DNA of 5,783 nt from the NCBI GenBank assembly GCA_964577175.1, contig CAZNYC010000189.1, positions 1 to 5,783 on the forward strand. Reading direction: 5' to 3'. Every line of letters begins with the position of its first letter. The first letter of the stretch is position 1. Source of the DNA: BS750m-G62 sp964577175 (lineage in GTDB: Bacteria; Planctomycetota; Phycisphaerae; FEN-1346). The translations under genes and the position numbers were made by a program. This document shows positions 1-5,781 of this stretch, piece by piece. The notes beneath the pieces were generated by a model that saw nothing but the letters and a program-made list of their open reading frames with translations, did not search any database and was not told where the DNA came from.

Positions 1-3000
1 GGTTCAGCCTGGCGGCGAACCAGGTCCCGCCGCACAACGTCTACCTGCCGCGGGCCCGGCTGCAGGCGGTGCTGGAGTTCGAGGGGCGGGCCAACCTCCT
101 GCTCATCGGGGGACACGCCAGCGGTGCAACCGACAGCGCTGCGCGGCGGGTCTCCGCACCCGCCGCGCTCAAGAATCGCCAGCGCGGTGGGTACGGAGAC
201 CCACCGCGCTCTCCCCTCACGGTCGAGGCCGTCGAGGCCGCGATCAAGCGCGTCTGGACCCTGGCCGACGGCGGTCTGGACCTGGAGCGCCGGCCCGACC
301 GCGGGGCCGTCGACCTCACCACCCGCCGCGTCTTCCTGGACCCGCCCGTCTCCGAGGCCGCCGCCCGGCGCGACGACGCCGTCGGCGTCCTCACGTACCT
401 CGTCAACGACCTCCGTATCGGCGACCGCGCCACGCCGTACTCGATGGTGACGGCCATGGGGCCGCTGGCGGAGGACCTGACGGACGAAGCACGCAAGCGC
501 CTCGCCGACCATCTGCCGAAGGGCCTGGCGGACCTGGCCGACGACGAAATCCTCCTCAACACCTGGTTGGCCGACGACCTCGCGGCCGAGGTCGGCGACG
601 AGATCACCCTCACGTACTACGTGCCCGGCGAGGGCGGGCGGATCGACACGGTCAGCGCCGCGTTCCGCGTGGGCGGCATCGTGCCCATCGAAGGTGCGGC
701 GGCCGATGCCACACTCATGCCGCCGTTCCCCGGCGTCTCGGACAAGGCCGACTGCAGCCAGTGGGAGCCGGGCGTGCCGATCGGCCTCGATCGCATCCGC
801 GACAAGGACGAGGCGTACTGGGACTCCCGCGGCGGCACGCCGAAGGCGTTCCTGCCGCTGGCCGCCGGCCGGCGCATCTGGGCCAACCGGTTCGGCGACG
901 CCACGGCCGTCCGGTTCACCGGCGGGTCCGGCAAGGGGTACGAGGAGGAGGTCCGGACGGCTCTGCGCGGCGCGCTGGACCCGGGGGCGCTGGGCCTGTT
1001 CGTGGAGCCGGTCCGCGAGCGGGCGGAGGCGGCCGCCGGGCAGGCCCTGGACTTCGGCCAGTTGTTCCTGGCCCTCTCGCTGTTCCTCATCGCCGCCGCC
1101 CTCGTCCTGACGGGCCTGCTGTTCGCCTTCAGCACGCAGCGGCGGGCCGGCGAGACGGGCACCCTGCTGGCCGTCGGGTACCGTCCGCGGCGGGTCCGGC
1201 GGCTCATGCTCGCCGAGGGGGCGGTCATCGTCGCCGTCGGCACGCTCCTCGGGACGGTCGGCGGCCTGGCGTACACGCGGCTGGTGCTGGTGGGTCTGGC
1301 GACGGTGTGGCAGAGCGCCGTCGGGGCGAGCGAGATCCGGTTTCACGCCGAGCCGGCGTCGCTGCTCGTCGGCGCGGCCGCCGGGGTCGTGGTGGCCCTC
1401 GTGACGATCCGGCTGACGCTGCGCCGCCAGGGCCGGGCGCCCGCCCGGGAACTGTTGGCGTCCGGGGCGGAGGCCGACCTCGGTGCGGCCGCCGGCCGGC
1501 GTTCCCGCCCCTGGATCGGCTGGATCGCCGCGGCGGTCGGCGTCGCGGGGGCGGCCGCGCTGCTCGGCGGGACGGCCGTGGGGAGCGGCGGCACGCCGGT
1601 GGGCGCCTTCTTCGGCGCCGGGGCCCTGCTGCTGGCGGCAGGCCTGGCGGCCTCCTGGGCCGTCCTTGCGCATCTGGAGCGCGGGGCGGCAGTGCAGGAA
1701 GAACAGGGCGCGGCGGGTGTGGAGACCCGCCGCGCCGCGCGCCTCGAAGTAGAGCGCGGCAGGTCTCCGTACCTGCCGCGCGAACAGGGGGCCGGGCAGA
1801 TGCGCGGTGGGTACGGAGACCCACCGCGCACGATATCCCGCCGGGGCGGCCGTCTCTCGGTCCTCGGCCTGGGTCTGCGCAACGCCACTCGCCGCCGCGG
1901 GCGCAGCCTGGCGACCGTCGCCCTGTTCGCCTTCGGGGCGTTCCTGGTCGTCGCCATCGGCGCGAACTGGCGGACGCCGCTCGCCGACCCCGGCCGGCAC
2001 TCCTCCGGCACGGGCGGCTTCCGCCTCATGGGCGAGACGACGATCCCGGTCCATTACGATCTGCTCAGCGAGAAGGGCCTGGCGCACTTCGCCCTGCCGA
2101 AAGACCTGCCCGACCGCATCGACCAACTCGTGGCCATGCGGGTGCACGAGGGCGACGCGGCCTCGTGCCTGAACCTGAACCGCGTGCAGAGGCCGCGCCT
2201 CGTCGGCGTGCCGCCGGAGGAACTGGCCCGCCGCGGCGCCTTCACCTTCGCCGAGACCGCCGTCGACCCCGGCGAGGCCAGCCCCTGGATGCTGCTCGAG
2301 GCGGACCTCGGCGAGGGCGTCGTCCCGGCCGTCGGCGACGCCGCCTCCGTCCAGTGGTCGCTCGGCAAGCAGGTGGGCGACACGCTGCGGTACACGGACG
2401 GCCGGGGCCGGCCGATGACCCTCCGCATCGTCGCGACGGTGCGGAACTCGATCCTCCAGGGGGCGCTGTACGTCAGCGAGGACGCCTTCCGCGAGGCGTT
2501 TCCTGCCGAGACGGGCTTCCGGATGTTTCTCATCGACACGCCGGCCGAGCAGGCGGCGGCCGTCCGCGACGTTCTCTCGCAGCAACTGGCCGACGTGGGC
2601 CTCTCCGTGACGCCGGCGGCCAAGCGGCTGGCGGACCTCGGGGCGATGCAGAACACGTACCTGGCGATCTTCCAGACGCTGGGCGGGCAGGCGCTCATCC
2701 TCGGCACCCTGGGGCTGGGCGTGGTGGTCCTGCGGAACGTCCTGGACCGGCGGGGCGAACTCGCCCTCATGCGGGCCGTCGGATGGCGGAAGCGGCGGCT
2801 TCGGCGGCTCGTCCTGGCCGAGCACTGGGGCCTGCTGGCCATGGGGCTCGCCACGGGCGCCGGCGCCGCCGCCCTGGCCGTGGCGCCCGTCCTGGGGCGG
2901 GCGGGGTCGCCCGTGCCGTACCTCGCCCTCGCGTACGTCCTGTTGGCGGTGGGCGCCAGCGGCCTCGTGTGGACGTACGTGGCGGCGCGGCTGGCGCTGC

Positions 3001-3035
3001 GCGGCCGGCTGCTGGCGGCGCTGCGGAATGAGTAG
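1..3035 (+). CDS. ABC transporter permease with two FtsX/MacB-like modules (5' end outside window)
   Basis: This is the inner-membrane subunit of an ABC transporter of the FtsX/MacB/LolCE type, which would pair with a cytosolic ATPase not seen here. The frame is open from nucleotide 3 to the TAG at 3033-3035, giving 1010 visible residues. The ATG at 69 is not the true start, because the conserved periplasmic-core sequence (AANQVPPHNVYLP) already precedes it. Visible order: extracytoplasmic domain 1; FtsX module 1, with helices near residues 354-377, 402-430 and 452-474 and the hallmark 'GETGTLLAVGYRPRRV'; two further helices near 505-527 and 533-559; a basic cytosolic linker; a helix near 636-656; extracytoplasmic domain 2; and FtsX module 2, with helices near 889-913, 937-964 and 973-996 and 'GELALMRAVGWRKRRL'. 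With one missing N-terminal helix this gives about ten helices. Two segments (residues about 47-70 and 569-610) are in-frame palindromic repeat insertions. The substrate cannot be told from sequence. Confidence 0.9.
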   Translation, partial: FSLAANQVPPHNVYLPRARLQAVLEFEGRANLLLIGGHASGATDSAARRVSAPAALKNRQRGGYGDPPRSPLTVEAVEAAIKRVWTLADGGLDLERRPDRGAVDLTTRRVFLDPPVSEAAARRDDAVGVLTYLVNDLRIGDRATPYSMVTAMGPLAEDLTDEARKRLADHLPKGLADLADDEILLNTWLADDLAAEVGDEITLTYYVPGEGGRIDTVSAAFRVGGIVPIEGAAADATLMPPFPGVSDKADCSQWEPGVPIGLDRIRDKDEAYWDSRGGTPKAFLPLAAGRRIWANRFGDATAVRFTGGSGKGYEEEVRTALRGALDPGALGLFVEPVRERAEAAAGQALDFGQLFLALSLFLIAAALVLTGLLFAFSTQRRAGETGTLLAVGYRPRRVRRLMLAEGAVIVAVGTLLGTVGGLAYTRLVLVGLATVWQSAVGASEIRFHAEPASLLVGAAAGVVVALVTIRLTLRRQGRAPARELLASGAEADLGAAAGRRSRPWIGWIAAAVGVAGAAALLGGTAVGSGGTPVGAFFGAGALLLAAGLAASWAVLAHLERGAAVQEEQGAAGVETRRAARLEVERGRSPYLPREQGAGQMRGGYGDPPRTISRRGGRLSVLGLGLRNATRRRGRSLATVALFAFGAFLVVAIGANWRTPLADPGRHSSGTGGFRLMGETTIPVHYDLLSEKGLAHFALPKDLPDRIDQLVAMRVHEGDAASCLNLNRVQRPRLVGVPPEELARRGAFTFAETAVDPGEASPWMLLEADLGEGVVPAVGDAASVQWSLGKQVGDTLRYTDGRGRPMTLRIVATVRNSILQGALYVSEDAFREAFPAETGFRMFLIDTPAEQAAAVRDVLSQQLADVGLSVTPAAKRLADLGAMQNTYLAIFQTLGGQALILGTLGLGVVVLRNVLDRRGELALMRAVGWRKRRLRRLVLAEHWGLLAMGLATGAGAAALAVAPVLGRAGSPVPYLALAYVLLAVGASGLVWTYVAARLALRGRLLAALRNE
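141..168. repeat. Family 1 palindromic element, copy 1 (in coding sequence)
   Basis: Perfect 11-bp arms, GCGCGGCGGGT and its reverse complement, flank the 6-nt loop CTCCGC. It lies in frame in extracytoplasmic domain 1 of the permease and is read as A-R-R-V-S-A-P-A-A. By its loop it is inverted relative to copy 2, 12 nt downstream. Confidence 0.85.
181..210. repeat. Family 1 palindromic element, copy 2 (in coding sequence)
   Basis: Perfect 12-bp arms, AGCGCGGTGGGT and its reverse complement, flank the loop ACGGAG. It is read in frame as QRGGYGDPPRS. The core is identical to copy 5 about 1.6 kb away, which encodes the same RGGYGDPPR peptide in the same protein. With copy 1 it forms an inverted pair. 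Confidence 0.88.
1707..1736. repeat. Family 1 palindromic element, copy 3 (in coding sequence)
   Basis: Perfect 12-bp arms, GGCGCGGCGGGT and its reverse complement, flank the loop GTGGAG. It is the first of three copies in the cytosolic linker between the two permease halves and is read in frame as GAAGVETRRA. It is preceded by GAACAGGG (1701-1708), a motif that recurs after copy 4. Confidence 0.85.
1754..1781. repeat. Family 1 palindromic element, copy 4 (in coding sequence)
   Basis: Perfect 11-bp arms, GCGCGGCAGGT and its reverse complement, flank the loop CTCCGT. The loop is the reverse complement of the ACGGAG loop of copies 2 and 5, so this copy is inverted relative to them. It is read in frame as ERGRSPYLPR. 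GAACAGGG follows it directly (1782-1789). Confidence 0.87.
1801..1830. repeat. Family 1 palindromic element, copy 5 (in coding sequence)
   Basis: Perfect 12-bp arms, TGCGCGGTGGGT and its reverse complement, flank the loop ACGGAG. It is read in frame as MRGGYGDPPRT. The 28-bp core is identical to copy 2. After it the protein returns to recognisable permease sequence at 'GLGLRNATRRRGRSL', just before the next membrane helix. Confidence 0.88.
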
Positions 3036-3044
3036 GGCGCCGCC
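3014..3044 (+). terminator. Hairpin spanning the permease stop codon (possible terminator)
   Basis: GGCGGCGC (3014-3021) and GCGCCGCC (3037-3044) are perfect reverse complements around a 15-nt loop that contains the TAG stop. No T-tract follows; the next bases are a C/G-rich CCG run. A factor-independent terminator is therefore weakly supported, and in DNA this rich in GC such a stem may arise by chance. Confidence 0.25.
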
Positions 3045-3062
3045 GCCCCCGCCGCCTCCGCC

Positions 3063-3091
3063 TTGATTTCCGCCAGCGGGGCCCGTACGAT
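3063..3091 (+). promoter_or_regulatory. Predicted sigma70-type promoter for the PQQ-like gene
   Basis: TTGATT (3063-3068) matches the -35 consensus at 4 of 6 positions. TACGAT (3086-3091) matches the -10 consensus at 4 of 6, including the important first T, second A and last T. The spacing is exactly 17 nt. Transcription would start near 3098, giving a leader of about 60 nt. It is the only such pair I noticed in the 124-nt gap between the permease and the next gene, and it implies that the propeller genes need not depend on permease transcription. Confidence 0.5.
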
Positions 3092-3103
3092 ACGTCGACG
3101 ACC

Positions 3104-3135
3104 GGGGCCAGGTCACGTGCATGGGGACCGGCCCC
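3104..3135 (+). promoter_or_regulatory. Hairpin in the 5' leader of the PQQ-like gene
   Basis: GGGGCC (3104-3109), a bulged A, then GGTC (3111-3114) pair with GACC (3126-3129) and GGCCCC (3130-3135), giving a ten-pair stem and an 11-nt loop. It lies between the predicted promoter and the ribosome binding site and is followed by CCTTTCT. It could be a leader stabiliser, a weak attenuator, or chance; it matches no riboswitch class I know. Confidence 0.35.
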
Positions 3136-3159
3136 CTTTCTACCCGAGAGGTGTGAGGG

Positions 3160-4620
3160 ATGAAGGCGCTCGCCCTGCGGGCCATTCCGGTGCTCGCCGC
3201 CGCCGGTTTCATTCTGGCGGTGGCACTGTGGCTGTCGGCGACGCCCGCCTACGACCTGACGCCCCGCCTGCCGGAGAAAGGCCGCGGCGGCCCGAAGCCG
3301 TTCGCCGTCTCCTGGCCGGGCGAGTTCAAGAAGGGCGAGGGCGAACCGGCGGACTCCTTCGCCGCCTGGCCGCACTTCCGCGGGCCGGACCGTAACGGCG
3401 TGGCCCCGGCCTCGCCGCCGCTGGCGCGGTCCTGGCCGGCGGGCGGCCCGCCCCTCCTCTGGAAGGCGGACGTGGGCATCGGCTACGCCGCCCCGGCGGT
3501 CGCCAACGGCCGGGTCTACCTCCTGGACTACGACGAGTCGAAACAGGCCGACGTGCTGCGGTGCCTGTCGCTTGACGACGGCAAGGAAATCTGGCGCCGG
3601 TGGTACAAGGTGCCCGTCGTCAGCGACCACGGCATCTCGCGGACCGTGCCGGCCGTCACGTACCAGGACGTGGTCACCATCGGCCCGAAGTGCCACGTCA
3701 TGTGCGCCGACGCGGGCACGGGCGACTTCCGGTGGGGCATCGACCTCGTGAAAGAGTACGGCACGACGGTGCCGAAATGGTACACCGGCCAGTGCCCGCT
3801 CATCGACATGGGCAAGGCGATCCTGGCGCCCGCGGGCCCGGACGTCCTCATGATGGCCGTCGAGTGCCGCCCGAACGAGGACGCCCCCGGCGAGCCGACC
3901 ATCGCGTGGACCACGCCGAACCCGCACGGCTGGAAGATGACCCACTCGTCCATCGTGCCGATGGAACACCTGGACCGCCGCATGTACATCTACTGCGGCA
4001 GCGGGGGCACAGTGGGCGTCGCCGCCGGCAACGGCGACGGCTGGAAGGCCGGCGACATCCTCTGGGAAACGTCCGACTGGAAGGTCCGGTTCGCCAACGT
4101 GCCCAGCCCGGTGGTCATCGGCAACGGGTACGTCCTGCTCTCCGGCGGGTACGGGTCCGGCAGCATGATGATCCGCGTCGTCGAGAAAGAGGGCGGCGGC
4201 CTGGGTGTGGAGACGGTATGGCGGCTGGAGAAGTCGCGCCAGTTCGGCTCCGAGCAGCAGACGCCCCTCTTCTACGACGGGCACGTGTACGGCGTCCTGC
4301 CGAAGGAGGCCGGGGCCCTGGCCTCGCAACTGCTCTGCATGGACCTGACCGGCGGGCACGTGTGGGCGAGCGGGCCCGAGTACCGCTTCGGCCTCGGGCC
4401 GTACATGATCGCCGACGGCCTCCTGTTCGCCATGGACGACAAGGGCGTGCTGACGATGGCGGAGGCGACGGACGAGGCGTTCAAGCCGCTCGCCCGGGCC
4501 GAGGTGCTGCCGGACGGCCACGAGACGTGGGCGCCGATGGCGATCGCCGACGGCCGCCTCCTCGTCCGCGACCTGAAGACGATGGCGTGCCTGGACATGC
4601 GCAAGGTTGAGCAGGAGTGA
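3160..4620 (+). CDS. PQQ-like beta-propeller repeat protein, membrane-anchored or exported
   Basis: This 486-residue protein belongs to the PQQ-binding-like (quinoprotein alcohol dehydrogenase-like) propeller superfamily, many of whose members are structural or binding proteins rather than enzymes. Residues 5-29 form one hydrophobic segment after K2 and R7, so it is a signal anchor or an uncleaved signal peptide; no clean cleavage site is visible. A proline/lysine-rich linker follows, then the family opening motif WPHFRGPDRNG (70-80). Blade-like units are seen near 107-149 (A-P-A-V-A-N-G-R-V-Y, ending D-G-K-E-I-W), 161-196, 209-254 (GQCPLI), 262-305, 313-355, 366-403 and 412-480. No adjacent cysteine pair typical of true quinoprotein dehydrogenases is present, so catalysis is doubtful. 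The start is supported by GAGAGG (3146-3151), 8 nt before the ATG. The role is probably extracytoplasmic binding or scaffolding; the ligand is unknown. Confidence 0.88.
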   Translation: MKALALRAIPVLAAAGFILAVALWLSATPAYDLTPRLPEKGRGGPKPFAVSWPGEFKKGEGEPADSFAAWPHFRGPDRNGVAPASPPLARSWPAGGPPLLWKADVGIGYAAPAVANGRVYLLDYDESKQADVLRCLSLDDGKEIWRRWYKVPVVSDHGISRTVPAVTYQDVVTIGPKCHVMCADAGTGDFRWGIDLVKEYGTTVPKWYTGQCPLIDMGKAILAPAGPDVLMMAVECRPNEDAPGEPTIAWTTPNPHGWKMTHSSIVPMEHLDRRMYIYCGSGGTVGVAAGNGDGWKAGDILWETSDWKVRFANVPSPVVIGNGYVLLSGGYGSGSMMIRVVEKEGGGLGVETVWRLEKSRQFGSEQQTPLFYDGHVYGVLPKEAGALASQLLCMDLTGGHVWASGPEYRFGLGPYMIADGLLFAMDDKGVLTMAEATDEAFKPLARAEVLPDGHETWAPMAIADGRLLVRDLKTMACLDMRKVEQE

Positions 4621-4660
4621 AGGTTGCAACGCGAGCCTCCTGCGGCGCGCGATGCCATTG

Positions 4661-4750
4661 GAGCCCGCCGCGGAAGCGGCGGGTCATCCGCATCCGCCGT
4701 GGCACGTGCCATGGCAGATGAAGATGCCCGGCTGCTTCCGCAGCCGGCTC
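4661..4750. repeat. Family 2: 90-bp nested palindrome with three hairpins
   Basis: The halves 4661-4705 and 4706-4750 are reverse complements at 36 of 45 positions. Inside lie a left hairpin (CCCGCCGC, loop GGAA, GCGGCGGG; 4664-4683), a central near-palindrome (4691-4720, core TGGCACGTGCCA at 4700-4711) and a right hairpin (CCGGCTGC, loop TTCC, GCAGCCGG; 4728-4747). The left and right hairpins differ at two base pairs, and both differences are compensated within each stem. The layout resembles a REPIN or small MITE: two inverted hairpin units around a spacer. It fills about half of the 173-nt gap between the two propeller genes. In the rest of the gap I see only the small palindrome GTTGCAAC (4623-4630) and no convincing promoter. 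Confidence 0.8.
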
Positions 4751-4793
4751 GAACAACGGCGCCGCGCAACGCCAACGAATACGGGAACACCCC

Positions 4794-5684
4794 ATGCCCA
4801 GCGACACCGGCAAACTCGGGCCCGAGTTCACCTACGACCTGACGGTGCTGAAGAAGGTGGACCCGGCCCTCGTGCACTACGCCGAAACCGGCGCGATCGC
4901 CACCGGCATGGAGTCGCCGCGCGCCGTCGCCCTGGCGCCGGACGGCCGGGTGCTCGTGGCGGGCGACGAAAAGGTCGCCGTCTTCGAGGGCGGCAAGGCG
5001 GCGGGCGGCTTCGCGGTCGGCGGGCCGCCGCACTGCCTCGGCGCCGGGCCCGACGGCACCGTCTACGTCGGACTGAAGGACCGCGTCGAGGTCTACGGCG
5101 CCGACGGCACGCGCCGCGCCGTCTGGCAGCCCCTCGGCGAGCGGTCGTACACGACGGGCCTTGCGGTCGGCGAGACGGACGTCTTCGTCGCGGACGCCGG
5201 CGGGCGGGTCCTCTGGCGGTTCGACCCGCAGGGCAACGTCCTTGCGCGCATCGGCGAGAAGAGCGACGAGACGCGCGCCCCCGGCCTCGTCATCCCGAGT
5301 CCGTGCTGCGACGTGGCCCTCGGCCCCGAAGGGATGCTCTGGCTCACCAACCCAGGACGGCGCCGCGTCGAGAACTATACGTATGACGGAATGTACCGGT
5401 TTGCGTGGGGCAAGGCGTCGATGAAGATCGAGGGCTTCTGCGGGTGCTGCAACCCGACGCACCTCGCCATCGACGCACGCGGCCGCTTCTTCACGAGCGA
5501 AAAGGGCCTGCCGCGGGTCAAACGCTACGACCCGCAGGGCGACTTCGAGTGCGTCGTGGTCCCGCCGAAGGCGCTGGCCGACGGCACGACGGGCCTCGAC
5601 TTGGCCGTCGACGGGGCCGGCCGCGTCCTCGTCCTCGATCCGCACCGGCGCGAGGTCCGGATCTTCGAACCGAAGAAGGGCTGA
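4794..5684 (+). CDS. Cysteine-rich six-bladed NHL-type beta-propeller protein
   Basis: This 296-residue protein is made almost wholly of NHL-like repeats. Six blades can be read near residues 38-65, 78-102, 119-144, 169-199, 220-249 and 265-292, each with a core like 'L-A-x-x-P-D-G-x-x-x-V-A-D', which suits a closed six-bladed propeller. It has seven cysteines, among them C171-C172 at the start of blade 4 and C216-G-C218-C219 before blade 5 (FCGCCNP). They are clustered enough to suggest metal binding or disulfides, but this is inference. No signal peptide or membrane segment is visible. The ATG at 4794 is the first possible start: the frame is closed by TGA at 4719-4721, and no ATG, GTG or TTG lies between. 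The ribosome binding site is weak (GGGA near 4783-4786). It probably shares a transcript with the PQQ-like gene. It has no recognisable enzyme motif; protein binding or a redox-linked role is possible. Confidence 0.85.
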   Translation: MPSDTGKLGPEFTYDLTVLKKVDPALVHYAETGAIATGMESPRAVALAPDGRVLVAGDEKVAVFEGGKAAGGFAVGGPPHCLGAGPDGTVYVGLKDRVEVYGADGTRRAVWQPLGERSYTTGLAVGETDVFVADAGGRVLWRFDPQGNVLARIGEKSDETRAPGLVIPSPCCDVALGPEGMLWLTNPGRRRVENYTYDGMYRFAWGKASMKIEGFCGCCNPTHLAIDARGRFFTSEKGLPRVKRYDPQGDFECVVVPPKALADGTTGLDLAVDGAGRVLVLDPHRREVRIFEPKKG

Positions 5685-5685
5685 C

Positions 5686-5711
5686 GCCGTAGGCCGCGGC
5701 ATGCCGCGGCG
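5686..5711 (+). repeat. Family 3 GTAG-headed palindromic repeat, copy 1 (REP-like)
   Basis: GCC, then GTAG (5689-5692), is followed by the perfect 18-bp palindrome GCCGCGGCATGCCGCGGC (5693-5710). A GTAG tetranucleotide directly 5' of a GC-rich hairpin is the hallmark of REP elements recognised by RAYT (Y1-type) transposases. It begins one base after the stop codon of the NHL-type gene and could also protect the mRNA 3' end or aid termination. Confidence 0.65.
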
Positions 5712-5713
5712 AT

Positions 5714-5735
5714 AATGGCAAAGGATATTGTCATT
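5714..5735. repeat. AT-rich hairpin between the two family 3 repeats
   Basis: AATGGCAA (5714-5721) pairs with TTGTCATT (5728-5735), with one G-T wobble, around the loop AGGATA. It sits in the 31-nt spacer of the tandem repeat, which is strikingly less GC-rich than the rest of the window. It may be part of the repeated unit or chance. Confidence 0.35.
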
Positions 5736-5742
5736 CTGAGGA

Positions 5743-5768
5743 GCCGTAGGCCGCGGCGTGCCGCGGCG
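5743..5768 (+). repeat. Family 3 GTAG-headed palindromic repeat, copy 2 (REP-like)
   Basis: A direct repeat of copy 1, identical at 25 of 26 positions and offset by 57 nt. GTAG is at 5746-5749, followed by GCCGCGGC, GT, GCCGCGGC (5750-5767). The only difference is A to G in the loop. Same orientation as copy 1. Confidence 0.65.
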
Positions 5769-5770
5769 TC

Positions 5771-5781
5771 TTGGAGGAGGG
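5771..5781 (+). promoter_or_regulatory. Possible ribosome binding site of a gene beyond the window
   Basis: TTGGAGGAGGG is a strong match to the anti-Shine-Dalgarno complement and lies at the very edge of the window. If real, a + strand start codon should follow within about 10 nt of the window end. Confidence 0.35.

Noticed and set aside
141..1830. CRISPR array
   Set aside because: The repeats are near-perfect palindromes in both orientations with short, unequal spacers of 12-19 nt inside a gene. This does not fit a CRISPR layout.
761..3031. 756-codon + strand frame overlapping the permease
   Set aside because: Arg/Gly/Pro-rich shadow in another frame. The permease frame has membrane helices and FtsX motifs through the same stretch.
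4201..4220. Sixth family 1 copy at GGGTGTGGAGAC in the PQQ-like gene
   Set aside because: Only the loop-side bases match copy 3. There is no complementary arm and the codons fit the propeller sequence.
2767..4629. 620-codon open frame on the - strand
   Set aside because: It is antisense to the PQQ-like gene and the end of the permease, with low-complexity His/Arg/Val-rich sequence and no domain motif. Such frames are common opposite GC-rich genes.
4607..4793. Small proteins encoded across the 4621-4793 gap on either strand
   Set aside because: The similar peptides on both strands are simply the palindrome read twice. There is no ribosome binding site and no coding signal.
4272..5702. 476-codon open frame on the - strand
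   Set aside because: It is antisense to the NHL-type gene, whose + strand translation has clear repeated blades; the - strand protein has none.
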